Shown here in pieces: positions 44,810-53,100 of a stretch of DNA of 64,000 nucleotides. The first letter of the stretch is position 1. Each line of letters opens with the position of its first letter. The stretch spans positions 62,001 through 126,000 of the forward strand of contig NZ_LIQG01000032.1 of assembly GCF_001418015.1 (NCBI RefSeq), read 5' to 3'. The translations under genes and the position numbers were made by a program. The DNA comes from Lacinutrix mariniflava. Lineage in GTDB: Bacteria > Bacteroidota > Bacteroidia > Flavobacteriales > Flavobacteriaceae. The notes under the pieces are model-generated. The model was not told the origin of the DNA and did no database searches. It saw only the letters and a program-made list of their open reading frames with translations.

Positions 44810-45638
44810 TTTTTTCTTCTTTTTTAAAAGGACAAACCTCCATTAATCCATTGCACAAAGCTTCTATTGCTTCCTGTTTTGGCAAACTAGGTTTTTTGTC
44901 TATTCGCATTTGTAAATCTTCTATTGTACTATTTTTAGCTAATAAAGAAGAACCATAAGGCTCTATTGCTACAGATTCAAAATAATCTTGATATTTTATA
45001 TCGTCTCCAAACACATTGTTAGAAAACTTTTGCCATACCGCAGGAATACCGTAAGCATGTGCTACAATTATACCATGTAATGAAGATGAAACAATCGCTT
45101 CGCATTTTAAAAACTGATTTGTTGTTGCTTCAATATCGTTAGTCATTAAATCTATAATTAGCACCTTTTCATGCCTTCCAAATTTTTCTGTTATAAAATC
45201 GAAATCTTTATAATGTGGTATAATTCCTAAAGTATATTCTTTTTTAATTTCAGGCTTATAATAACGTGGTAATAATAACGCTGGATCTCCATAAACTTCT
45301 GGCACATGATAACCTTGTTTAATTAAATGCAGCCTCGTTTGCGGTCCACGAACGGCTAAAAATGTTGCTTCTTTTATTTCATAATCTTTAGAAATAATTC
45401 CTGATCCCCAAACCATACAATTAGTTGTCACATTTGTTAATATGCTTCCTATTGTGACAAAAATTGGACTAAAAAAATTGGAAATCGCGAATTTTGAAGG
45501 ATTAGCCCAAATCACCTTTTTACCAGAGATTTTTTCAACCAAATATTGTCCTAAAAGATCACCATAATTTTCTTTGGTTTTACCTTGTAGTTTTTTTTCG
45601 TTCCACCAGAACAATCGCAACGATTGGCTTGAAAGCAT
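44802..45638 (-). CDS. Polysaccharide pyruvyl transferase family protein
   Basis: A 278-residue protein of the PS_pyruv_trans family: NYGDLLGQYLVEKISGKKVIW near residues 21-41, MVWGSGIISKDYE near 70, AVRGPQTRLHLIKQGYHVPEVYGDPALLLP near 94-123 and IVSSSLHGIIVAHAYGIPAVW near 185-205. Members add ketal pyruvate to sugars from phosphoenolpyruvate, and some are related in fold to GT-B sialyltransferases. Next to a nonulosonate pathway either activity is plausible. It overlaps the 43412 gene by eight bases. Confidence 0.85.
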   Translation of the reverse strand: MLSSQSLRLFWWNEKKLQGKTKENYGDLLGQYLVEKISGKKVIWANPSKFAISNFFSPIFVTIGSILTNVTTNCMVWGSGIISKDYEIKEATFLAVRGPQTRLHLIKQGYHVPEVYGDPALLLPRYYKPEIKKEYTLGIIPHYKDFDFITEKFGRHEKVLIIDLMTNDIEATTNQFLKCEAIVSSSLHGIIVAHAYGIPAVWQKFSNNVFGDDIKYQDYFESVAIEPYGSSLLAKNSTIEDLQMRIDKKPSLPKQEAIEALCNGLMEVCPFKKEEKNV

Positions 45639-45639
45639 A

Positions 45640-46515
45640 CTATCCTTTTTGATTTTTAAGCTTGTCGCGTTGTACTTGCTCGATTGGCAAAATATCTTGG
45701 CTTTTAAAAGCTAAAGCACTATGTACTGCTCTTAAATCTCTAGAGAGCTTACGTAATCCCATAGGTTCTAAAGAAGCCGCGTGATCTGTACCTTTCCAGG
45801 TTCTATCTATTGTGTAATGACGCTCTATAATATTAGCACCTAAAGTGTACGCTGCTACATCTACTGCAATACCTAAATGGTGACCAGAAAAACCAATGTG
45901 TTTTACCTCATCTTTATACTTCTCAATTAACAAATTAATATCTAATAAACAGACATCGTTAAATGGTACAGGATAACCAGAAGTACAATTATAAAGCACT
46001 AAATCTTTATTTCTATTGTGCTTTTTAAACAAATTGACTAAATCTTCAATTTCGTCTTTAGTTGTCATTCCTGTAGAAATATGAAGTTCTCCTTTATAGT
46101 TCTCACACAACCATTCTAACATGGCGACGTTATTATTACAAGCTGATGGTATTTTTATAAATTCTGGATTAAGTGATGCTATTTCCTTTGCAGACGTTAC
46201 ATCCCAAACTGAAGTAGAATAGGTAATCCCAATTTCTTCACAATACCCTTTTAATTCTTGGTGCTGCTTGACATCGAACTCTAAATACTCTCTATGTGCA
46301 CCATAAGTATCGCCATAAGAATTTATAGGATTTGGATGAGGATCGTTATACTGTGCTTCGGTTAATAATTCTTTATTATTACGTTTCTGAAACTTTACAG
46401 CATCTACGTTACAAAAAATTTTAGCCACTTTAATTAGCTCCTTTGCCAATTCCATTTCGCCTTTATGGTTACAACCAATCTCTGCAATAACATATGGCTT
46501 TTTATAGGTATTCAT
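45640..46515 (-). CDS. neuB: Nonulosonic acid synthase (NeuB family), no SAF domain
   Basis: A 291-residue TIM-barrel enzyme that condenses phosphoenolpyruvate with a hexose or hexosamine (phosphate) to make a nine-carbon sialic-type acid. AEIGCNHKGEMELAKELI near residues 11-28, DAVKFQKRN near 38, FIKIPSACNNN near 135-146, STGMTTKDEIEDLV near 165, GFSGHH near 218 and IIERHYTIDRTWKGTDHAASLEP near 240-262 are the family blocks. The C-terminal antifreeze-like SAF domain, usually making NeuB about 340-350 residues, is missing. The stop lies two bases before the next gene's start. Confidence 0.93.
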   Translation of the reverse strand: MNTYKKPYVIAEIGCNHKGEMELAKELIKVAKIFCNVDAVKFQKRNNKELLTEAQYNDPHPNPINSYGDTYGAHREYLEFDVKQHQELKGYCEEIGITYSTSVWDVTSAKEIASLNPEFIKIPSACNNNVAMLEWLCENYKGELHISTGMTTKDEIEDLVNLFKKHNRNKDLVLYNCTSGYPVPFNDVCLLDINLLIEKYKDEVKHIGFSGHHLGIAVDVAAYTLGANIIERHYTIDRTWKGTDHAASLEPMGLRKLSRDLRAVHSALAFKSQDILPIEQVQRDKLKNQKG

Positions 46516-46520
46516 ATATC

Positions 46521-47675
46521 TTAAAATCTTTTATTATAATTCATTATAAATTGGCACGCTTCTCTAATCGCTCCAGCTCCTGATGGTTTAGACAACACAA
46601 CATCTGCATGTTGTTTTACACTATCTGTGGCATTGTTTGGTGCTATAGACCATCCAACACTACATATATTTGTTAAATCGTTTACATCGTCTCCAATGTA
46701 AGCGAAATTATTAATCGATAAATTATCTTCTTTTATTATATTTTGAAGTAAGCTGTACTTGTCTTTTACACCTAAATACACGTTTTCAATTTTAAGTTTC
46801 TGCATGCGCTTGGCAACCAACTCAGAATTTTCTGAAGTCATAACCAATACTTTAACATTAAACTGTCTTAAAATCTCTAATCCCATACCATCTCGCATAT
46901 CAAAACCTTTAGTATGTTCTCCATCTTTAGTGAATGTTACTGTTCCATCTGTAAACACACCATCGACATCTAAAACAACATGTGTAATTTTGGCCGCTTG
47001 CTTTGCTCTTTTTTGACGTTCGATTAATAATTGCTCTACAGCAACCCAATCGGTTTCGGTATCTATTTCTAATAGTGAATCTTCAGGCATTTTAACAACA
47101 GCTGTTTTTTCTCCTATTCTATTTTTATGTTTTTTAAGTGCTGCTTTTGTGGTGGTATAAACGGCACCGTTTTCTATTAATAAGCCATCAAAATCTTGAC
47201 GTCTAGGGCGACTATGCGGATTATAATTTAAAGCTTCTCCATTGTCGTTCCATAAAAAACGATGTGTATTTACCACTGTTAAAGCAGAATCGTAATCGCC
47301 ATTTACTTTTTCTAAACAAGCATTTATATTTTCACGTTTTGTAAAAGGAGAGGTTGCTTGCAATAAGCAGAATACCTCAAAGTTATAATCTATAGACTCG
47401 CAATACTCTAACATTGCCATTTCTGTAGATGCAGTATCGCTGGCGCTTTCAGCACTACGTAATTGTGCTTTAACTTTAGTAGTCCATTGGTATTCTTTAC
47501 CTATAAAATCTATAATATCTTCATCGTCTGTATAAACAATAACCTCATCTAATTCCGAAAAAATGGCTTCTCCTAAAACCCACGTAAACAAAGGTCTTCC
47601 AACCATTTTACGTTTGTTTTTATTAGGAATACCTTTAGACCCTTTACGCAGTGGAATAAATCCTATTTTTTTCAT
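46521..47675 (-). CDS. neuA: CMP-nonulosonate cytidylyltransferase fused to KdsC-like phosphatase
   Basis: A 384-residue fusion. Residues 1-225 are a NeuA/CMAS-type cytidylyltransferase: IPLRKGSKGIPNKNKRKMVGRPL near 6-28, DDEDIIDFIG, QATSPFTKRENI and a late DTETDW that ends the domain. Residues 228-384 form a HAD phosphatase of the KdsC class: VVLDVDGVFTDGTV near 232-245, VMTSENSELVAKRM near 277 and FAYIGDDVNDL near 322. The same pairing exists in animal CMP-sialate synthetases. The pathway would then be synthase, 9-phosphate phosphatase, CMP-activation. Start is ATG. Confidence 0.93.
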   Translation of the reverse strand: MKKIGFIPLRKGSKGIPNKNKRKMVGRPLFTWVLGEAIFSELDEVIVYTDDEDIIDFIGKEYQWTTKVKAQLRSAESASDTASTEMAMLEYCESIDYNFEVFCLLQATSPFTKRENINACLEKVNGDYDSALTVVNTHRFLWNDNGEALNYNPHSRPRRQDFDGLLIENGAVYTTTKAALKKHKNRIGEKTAVVKMPEDSLLEIDTETDWVAVEQLLIERQKRAKQAAKITHVVLDVDGVFTDGTVTFTKDGEHTKGFDMRDGMGLEILRQFNVKVLVMTSENSELVAKRMQKLKIENVYLGVKDKYSLLQNIIKEDNLSINNFAYIGDDVNDLTNICSVGWSIAPNNATDSVKQHADVVLSKPSGAGAIREACQFIMNYNKRF

Positions 47676-47769
47676 TTAGCTGAAAGTGTTGGTTTTTTGA
47701 ATAACAGCTGCTAAAATACATTTTTTAGCGATGAAACAACTAAAAATTAGGACAAAAGGTATTTTTAAC

Positions 47770-47777
47770 TACTTTTG
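47770..47777 (+). promoter_or_regulatory. -7 promoter box for the plus-strand acyltransferase
   Basis: TACTTTTG is a perfect TAnnTTTG box, 41 bases before the start codon, in the divergent gap with neuA. No good TTG at the normal distance. Confidence 0.45.
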
Positions 47778-47818
47778 ATTAAAACATTTATTAACAACTG
47801 ACTAAATATAAATAACAT

Positions 47819-48964
47819 ATGTCCATTAAAATACAAAAGCAACAAGAGTCAAATATTAAATTAGACTATATTGATGCTTTAAGAGGTGTAGCAATACTTA
47901 TGGTTGTATTAATCCATACATCTCAATCATTTAGTCAATTACCATATTATATCACTTTTTTCACCCAATACGGAAGAATGGGTGTACAGTTATTTTTCAT
48001 TCTATCATCTATAACCTTATGCATGTCATTAGATAGAAGTAATAAAAACAAAGACAATATTTATTCCTTTTACATTAAACGTTTCTTTAGAGTTGCTCCA
48101 TTATATTACTTTGGTATTCTATTTTATTCTATTTTTTATAGCTTTATGCATTATATTAAAAAAGGTTCATTTGCATTAGGAAATGAATTCTCATTTAGTA
48201 ATATACTATATAACTTAACCTTTACACATGGATTTATACCATATGAAAGCAGAAATATAGTACCCGGAGGATGGTCGATTGCTACAGAAATGTCATTCTA
48301 TTTGATATTTCCTTTATTATATATTTTATTAAGCTCAAATAATAAGTATTTAAGGTACTTTTATTTAATATTAATTCTACTCGCCTCATTTATGCTTATT
48401 TATTTGATGATCTACATAATAGATCTTGAATATTCGTTTATTTATCATAACCTTTTTAACATGCTACCAGTATTTCTTATTGGTATAATTTACCACAGAA
48501 CTTTAAAAAGAAAAAAAACTTTAGTTTTATTTAAGAACAAAAAAGAATGTTTAGCTCTATTCCTTTCTTCTTTTTTAATGTCAATACTACATTTCAATTA
48601 TTTTTTTCACTTAACCTTGACTCCCTTTTTATGTGGAATAACATTTATAATGCTTATCGAGTTATTTAAGCACTATAAATTTTTGAACATTTTGCCACTT
48701 ATTAGAATTGGAAGAGTTTCTTATTCGGTATATTTATTTCATTTTATTTTTGCAAGTCAGTTTTCTAATTTGGTATATATTAATTTGAGAGACGTATTAA
48801 ATTATAAAATCATATTTGTTGTTTGTCTTTTCTTAACAATTTCAATCACCTATTATCTGGCAATACTTACAGAAAGACTAATAGAAAAACCAGGTATTAT
48901 TTTAGGCAAAAAAATAAACAATCGTCTATTTAAAAATATTAATTTATCTAATGAGCAACGTTAG
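47819..48964 (+). CDS. OafA/YrhL-type acyltransferase (acyltransferase 3), reversed
   Basis: A 381-residue membrane protein with about ten helices. It opens LDYIDALRGVAILMVVLIHTSQ near residues 14-35, and IKRFFRVAPLYYFGILFYS near 86-104 is the second family block; PGGWSIATEMSFYLIFPLLY near 154-173 is shared with the paralogue at 39465. It is the only intact gene in the locus on the plus strand, with its own promoter-like box. It probably O-acylates the glycan. A decayed glycosyltransferase remnant follows it in the same direction, suggesting an inserted segment. Confidence 0.92.
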   Translation: MSIKIQKQQESNIKLDYIDALRGVAILMVVLIHTSQSFSQLPYYITFFTQYGRMGVQLFFILSSITLCMSLDRSNKNKDNIYSFYIKRFFRVAPLYYFGILFYSIFYSFMHYIKKGSFALGNEFSFSNILYNLTFTHGFIPYESRNIVPGGWSIATEMSFYLIFPLLYILLSSNNKYLRYFYLILILLASFMLIYLMIYIIDLEYSFIYHNLFNMLPVFLIGIIYHRTLKRKKTLVLFKNKKECLALFLSSFLMSILHFNYFFHLTLTPFLCGITFIMLIELFKHYKFLNILPLIRIGRVSYSVYLFHFIFASQFSNLVYINLRDVLNYKIIFVVCLFLTISITYYLAILTERLIEKPGIILGKKINNRLFKNINLSNEQR

Positions 48965-49359
48965 TATTTTCAACTATAGAACTACGCCACAACATTCGTG
49001 GTAATATTTCTAAACAAAATTAAGGGAACAATGAAAATCAGGAAAAATAAAAATCCTACAAACTAAAATATTTTTTTTCAATAAACTACTCAAATGAGCA
49101 CTATCGAAATAAGTCAAAAAATAAAGAGATTGTTTTAGAAGAAAACGGAAACGGTTATTGGCTATGGAAACAATATTTTATAAAAAAACTTTAGACAATA
49201 TAGAATGGAATGATTCTCTAGATTTACTAAAAGATTCCTATTTTATTAATACATTCTAAATTTCTTATAGGATCTTACTCTAGTAATATATCTCGTTTTT
49301 TAGTACTCCAAAGAGATAGCATTAATTGTTACAGCATGGATTATGAGTAGCAACCAAAA
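48965..49359. other. 395-base gap with decayed coding sequence
   Basis: The gap between the plus-strand acyltransferase and the stop of fcl has no intact gene. Its central part (49051-49259) holds a glycosyltransferase-like remnant, listed separately. The last part (about 49280-49350) has further open stretches, for example a frame reading LVLQRDSINCYSMDYE, that could be debris of the same gene. No RNA gene or terminator hairpin stands out. Confidence 0.6.
49051..49259 (+). pseudogene. Remnant of a GYWLWK-type glycosyltransferase gene
   Basis: The frame starting after a stop at 49048-49050 has no start codon. It encodes HYRNKSKNKEIVLEENGNG followed by YWLWKQYFIKK (49156-49188). This is the block of a family common in capsule loci, where the intact form reads GYWLWKPY and a later DGD..Y.D. 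After the A7 run at 49182-49188 the frame is lost, and the continuation TLDNIEWNDSLDLLKDSYF is in the next frame to a TAA at 49257-49259. So a start is missing and a frameshift is present; the gene is a fragment. The family identification rests on memory of one motif. Confidence 0.6.
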
Positions 49360-50403
49360 TTAGTTGTTTTTATACCAACTGTGTAATTTCGAAACACCTT
49401 CTTTTAAAACCACTGTATATTTCCAACCTAGGCCATTTATTTTAGAGCAATCTGTTAATTTTTTTTGTGTACCATCTGGTTTTGTATCATCAAAACTAAA
49501 ATCGCCTTTATAACCAACAACCTCTTTAATTAATAAAGCTAAATCTTTAATAGAAATATCTTCTCCTGTTCCAATATTAATGTGTGTATTTCTGACTTCT
49601 TTTGGGTTATTAATACAGTCCTTAAAATTAATACTTTCCATAACAAACACACAAGCTTCAGCCATGTCTTCAGACCATAAAAACTCACGCATTGGCTTAC
49701 CACTTCCCCAAATACCAACTGATGTTTTTGTAATCTTGTAGTCCTTTAATATTGCTTCAGCTTCAGCGAAATTAGATACTTTTAAATCTTTTATTATTTC
49801 GGCATCATTACCTTCAGCATATAACTTTGCTAAATGGATTTTACGCAGTAAAGCAGGTAAAACATGAGAGGTTTTTAAATTAAAGTTATCGCCAGGACCA
49901 TATAAATTAGTTGGCATTACAGATATAAAGTTAGTGCCGTATTGTAGGTTATAACTTTCGCACATTTTTATACCTGCTATTTTTGCTATAGCATAAGGCT
50001 CATTTGTGTACTCTAAAACATCCGTTAATAAATAGTCTTCTTTTATGGGTTGCGGACAGGATTTTGGATAAATACAAGTACTTCCTAAAAAGAGTAATTT
50101 CTTTACTTTATGCACATGACTTAAGTGAATAACGTGATTCTGAATCATTAAATTCTCGTATATAAAATCACCTCTACGTGTTGTATTGTCTAAAATACCT
50201 CCAACTTTTGCCGCTGCTAAAAACACATACTCAGGTTGTTCTGCTTTAAAAAAAGTATCAACCGCATTAAAATCTAACAAGTTAACGTCTTGACGTGTTT
50301 TGGTTATTAAATTGGTATAACCACTAGCTTTAAGCGTTTTTACTATTGCGCTTCCTACCAACCCATTATGTCCTGCTACAAATATTTTAGAGTCTAATTG
50401 CAT
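49360..50403 (-). CDS. fcl: GDP-L-fucose synthase
   Basis: About 347 residues (start at the ATG at 50403, MQLDSKIFVAGHNGLVG; a reading to 50421 would add six residues and overlap gmd). The enzyme epimerises and reduces GDP-4-keto-6-deoxymannose to GDP-L-fucose. The NADPH-binding VAGHNGLVGSAIVKTL near residues 9-24, the catalytic Ser block FLGSTCIYPKSC near 102-113 and the Tyr-Lys block EPYAIAKIAG near 132-141 are intact. It follows gmd with a one-base gap. Confidence 0.95.
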   Translation of the reverse strand: MQLDSKIFVAGHNGLVGSAIVKTLKASGYTNLITKTRQDVNLLDFNAVDTFFKAEQPEYVFLAAAKVGGILDNTTRRGDFIYENLMIQNHVIHLSHVHKVKKLLFLGSTCIYPKSCPQPIKEDYLLTDVLEYTNEPYAIAKIAGIKMCESYNLQYGTNFISVMPTNLYGPGDNFNLKTSHVLPALLRKIHLAKLYAEGNDAEIIKDLKVSNFAEAEAILKDYKITKTSVGIWGSGKPMREFLWSEDMAEACVFVMESINFKDCINNPKEVRNTHINIGTGEDISIKDLALLIKEVVGYKGDFSFDDTKPDGTQKKLTDCSKINGLGWKYTVVLKEGVSKLHSWYKNN

Positions 50404-50404
50404 A

Positions 50405-51475
50405 TTAATGTACGTTAGCATTATATTTTACAACATAGTCTAAATCATGAGCCATCATAATTTTAACCAATTTTGAAAACGATGTATTTAATGGATTCCA
50501 TCCTAAATTGGTTTTCGCTTTTGTTGGATCTCCAAGTAAGGTTTCTACTTCTGCTAATCTGTAATAATTAGGGTCTATTTCTATTACTGTTTTTCCCGTT
50601 TTAGTACAAATTCCTTTTTCAGTTTCATTTTGCCCTTCCCATCTTAAAGTAATATTAGCTTCGGCAAAAGCCAACTCACAAAACTCTCGAACACTATGTT
50701 GTTCTCCTGTTCCAATTACATAATCTTCTGGCATATCTTGCTGTAGCATTAACCACATACATTCTACATAATCTTTTGCGTAGCCCCAATCGCGTTTTGC
50801 ATCTAAGTTCCCTAAGTATAATTTTTCTTGAATACCATGCGCTATTCTTGATGCTCCTAAAGTAATTTTACGTGTTACAAAGGTTTCTCCACGTCTCTCG
50901 GACTCGTGGTTAAATAAAATACCATTAACAGCATACATATTATAAGATTCTCTGTAGTTTTTAGTTATCCAAAAGGCATACAATTTAGCCACTCCGTAAG
51001 GAGAACGCGGATAAAAAGGTGTGGTTTCCGTTTGCGGTGTTTCTTGAACTTTACCGTATAACTCTGATGTGGACGCTTGATACACACGTGTTTTATGTGT
51101 TAAACCACAAATTCTAACGGCTTCTAATAATTTTAATGTACCAATACCATCTGTTTCGGCGGTATATTCTGGCATGTCGAAAGACACTTTTACATGAGAT
51201 TGCGCTGCTAGATTATAAATTTCGTCTGGTTGAATTTCTTGTACCAAGCGAATAAGGTTTGTAGCATCGGTCATGTCACCATAATGCAATTTTATATTCT
51301 GTTTTTTATGTTGGTCTTTAAGTAAAGTATCTATATATAAATGCTCTATACGTTGTGTATTAAACGTAGAACTACGTCTTATAATACCATGAACGCTGTA
51401 TCCTTTTTCAAGCAGCAGCTCTGCAAGGTAAGAACCGTCTTGACCGTTAATTCCTGTTATTAAGGCTTTCTTCAT
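50405..51475 (-). CDS. gmd: GDP-mannose 4,6-dehydratase
   Basis: A 356-residue enzyme that turns GDP-mannose into GDP-4-keto-6-deoxymannose, the precursor of fucose, rhamnose and perosamine. [25 protein letters not shown] near residues 2-26 is the NAD-binding turn; the catalytic block [19 protein letters not shown] is near 157-175, and [16 protein letters not shown] near 187-202 is diagnostic of Gmd. The pair with fcl indicates that fucose is the product. A weak promoter-like box lies upstream. Confidence 0.96.
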   Translation of the reverse strand: MKKALITGINGQDGSYLAELLLEKGYSVHGIIRRSSTFNTQRIEHLYIDTLLKDQHKKQNIKLHYGDMTDATNLIRLVQEIQPDEIYNLAAQSHVKVSFDMPEYTAETDGIGTLKLLEAVRICGLTHKTRVYQASTSELYGKVQETPQTETTPFYPRSPYGVAKLYAFWITKNYRESYNMYAVNGILFNHESERRGETFVTRKITLGASRIAHGIQEKLYLGNLDAKRDWGYAKDYVECMWLMLQQDMPEDYVIGTGEQHSVREFCELAFAEANITLRWEGQNETEKGICTKTGKTVIEIDPNYYRLAEVETLLGDPTKAKTNLGWNPLNTSFSKLVKIMMAHDLDYVVKYNANVH

Positions 51476-51492
51476 TATTATATTTTCTTTCG

Positions 51493-51500
51493 TAAAGATA
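51493..51500 (-). promoter_or_regulatory. Possible -7 box before gmd
   Basis: On the minus strand TATCTTTA, one mismatch from TAnnTTTG, 17 bases before the gmd start. It occurs in one of the few larger gaps of the locus (94 bases). No TTG upstream at the right distance. Confidence 0.3.
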
Positions 51501-51569
51501 ATTAGGATAGGTTATCTATACTATTATATGCTTTTTTATTTATAGAAATTTAAAACCATCTTTCTTTAC

Positions 51570-52304
51570 TTAAATAAGTTTTAACTTATAAAGTATTGAT
51601 TTAAAAAGTAGTTTTAAATACATTTTCACTCTTCCTTTTCCTAATCTAAAATTTTTGTGTTCATTTATTTTCTCAAGGTAATGCTCAGGATGAATACAAT
51701 TTTGAATGCTATTAGCACTTTTCAATTCTAATAATCCTATTTTCTCTTTTTTAACTAACAAAAATATATTCTGCTTATACCACCAATTAACCTGAGGTTT
51801 ATTCCATAATTCTGCTCTAAAAACATCTAACACTTCAAAACCTTGTTTATGAAATTTAGCGAGCCAGTAATCGAACCATTGTTCATTTATATGATTTTGA
51901 CCTCCTTGATGCGGAATTGCAGCAGAAAACAATATCATGTCACTAGAATTAACAAGATTCTCTATAAAAGTTTCTGCAGCACTTTCTTTTAAATGCTCAG
52001 CTACCTCAAGAGAAATAGCTAGATCATACTTTTTATCTAACAAAATAGGTTCTTCTAAATTCGCTTCCTTAAACTCTTTTTCTGACAAGAAATTTTGCAA
52101 CATTTCTCTATTAACCCAACTACCATCCATGCCCAAAACATCAGTAATTCCTTTTTCTTTAAAGGCTTTTAAAAAAGTTCCAATACCACATCCAAAATCT
52201 ACAACGCTCGTAGGTTTTATAAGCTTTAAGCATAAGTCAACTATTATTTTTGGCGCAGTCATATTATGAATCTTTGCAGTATGCACGTATTTTTCGCTTT
52301 CCAT
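51570..52304 (-). CDS. Class I SAM-dependent methyltransferase
   Basis: A 244-residue protein. The SAM motif I is VVDFGCGIGTFLKAFKEKG near residues 36-54, followed by VLGMDGSWVN and a motif DLAISLEVAEHL near 107-118. Such proteins methylate sugars or end-groups in glycan clusters. The C terminus (residues 175-244) is basic and may associate with the membrane. Substrate unknown. It is one base from the upstream GT2 gene. Confidence 0.87.
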   Translation of the reverse strand: MESEKYVHTAKIHNMTAPKIIVDLCLKLIKPTSVVDFGCGIGTFLKAFKEKGITDVLGMDGSWVNREMLQNFLSEKEFKEANLEEPILLDKKYDLAISLEVAEHLKESAAETFIENLVNSSDMILFSAAIPHQGGQNHINEQWFDYWLAKFHKQGFEVLDVFRAELWNKPQVNWWYKQNIFLLVKKEKIGLLELKSANSIQNCIHPEHYLEKINEHKNFRLGKGRVKMYLKLLFKSILYKLKLI

Positions 52305-52305
52305 A

Positions 52306-53091
52306 TTAGTCCTTTTTATTTAATATTCTTATTACTTGAAAAGTTGCAATAGCTTTTTTTATATCCAAAATTGCAGTACCAAAAAACACTTTAGTATTGC
52401 TGAAAAATATTCGTTTTACTAAACCTAGAATTACTTTTATACGCGACGGAGGATTTGTTTTAAACAGTTGGTGATTAGCTAATGTTTCGTTTTTATGCCT
52501 CTTTACTAAAGACGATTTACTTCTATTTATAAAATAAAAGAATGTTTCATTAAAATCGTAAATTTTAAACCCTTCGTGCATAACGCGATATGACCACTCC
52601 TTATCTTCACTAAAGCCTAAGTCCTCATTTACTTTATGTTGTTCCCAAACACTTTTTACTACAACACAACATGCTGCCATCAATCCATATCTTAATGGAT
52701 CTTTAATTAAAAAATTATTTTCTAAAGCTCTCTCATAATTATTAAACGAATTAATATAACGTAATCCAGCAATGTCTTTTTTTGTTTTCAAAAAAGAGAG
52801 CGTAGATTTAAAAAAATGATTTCCAATTGGTATTGCATGTGCACTTAATAACAAAACATAATTATTTCTAGAGGCTTCTATTCCCATATTAATTGCTCTA
52901 CCGTAAGAAAAATTAGTAATGCTTATTATTTTACAATTATAGCTTTTGGCAACTTCGAGACTACTATCCGTAGAAAGATTATCTACTAAAATAACCTCAT
53001 CAATATCTTCTTTATAAAGCGTATCCAGAATATGCAATACTTTTTTCAAGTATTGCGATTCATTTTTATTTCTAATTACTACACTTATCAT
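52306..53091 (-). CDS. GT2-family glycosyltransferase
   Basis: A 261-residue GT-A enzyme. SVVIRNKNESQYLKKVLHIL near residues 3-22 and VILVDNLSTDSSLEVAKSY near 34 are the family openings, and LLLSAHAIPIG near 79 is in place of the usual DxD, so a weak metal site. LGFSEDKEWSYRVMHEGFKI near 157 is the ED acceptor block. It resembles rhamnosyltransferase-type GT2 proteins. Confidence 0.88.
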   Translation of the reverse strand: MISVVIRNKNESQYLKKVLHILDTLYKEDIDEVILVDNLSTDSSLEVAKSYNCKIISITNFSYGRAINMGIEASRNNYVLLLSAHAIPIGNHFFKSTLSFLKTKKDIAGLRYINSFNNYERALENNFLIKDPLRYGLMAACCVVVKSVWEQHKVNEDLGFSEDKEWSYRVMHEGFKIYDFNETFFYFINRSKSSLVKRHKNETLANHQLFKTNPPSRIKVILGLVKRIFFSNTKVFFGTAILDIKKAIATFQVIRILNKKD

Positions 53092-53100
53092 CCTGTTAAA

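Noticed and set aside
45640-46515. NeuB shortened by a frameshift
   Set aside because: The next gene begins two bases after the stop, and no SAF-domain coding sequence is hidden in the remaining DNA.
48965-49359. Attachment-site or transposon remnant at the edges of the reversed island
   Set aside because: I could not find flanking direct or inverted repeats long enough to support a specific mobile element.
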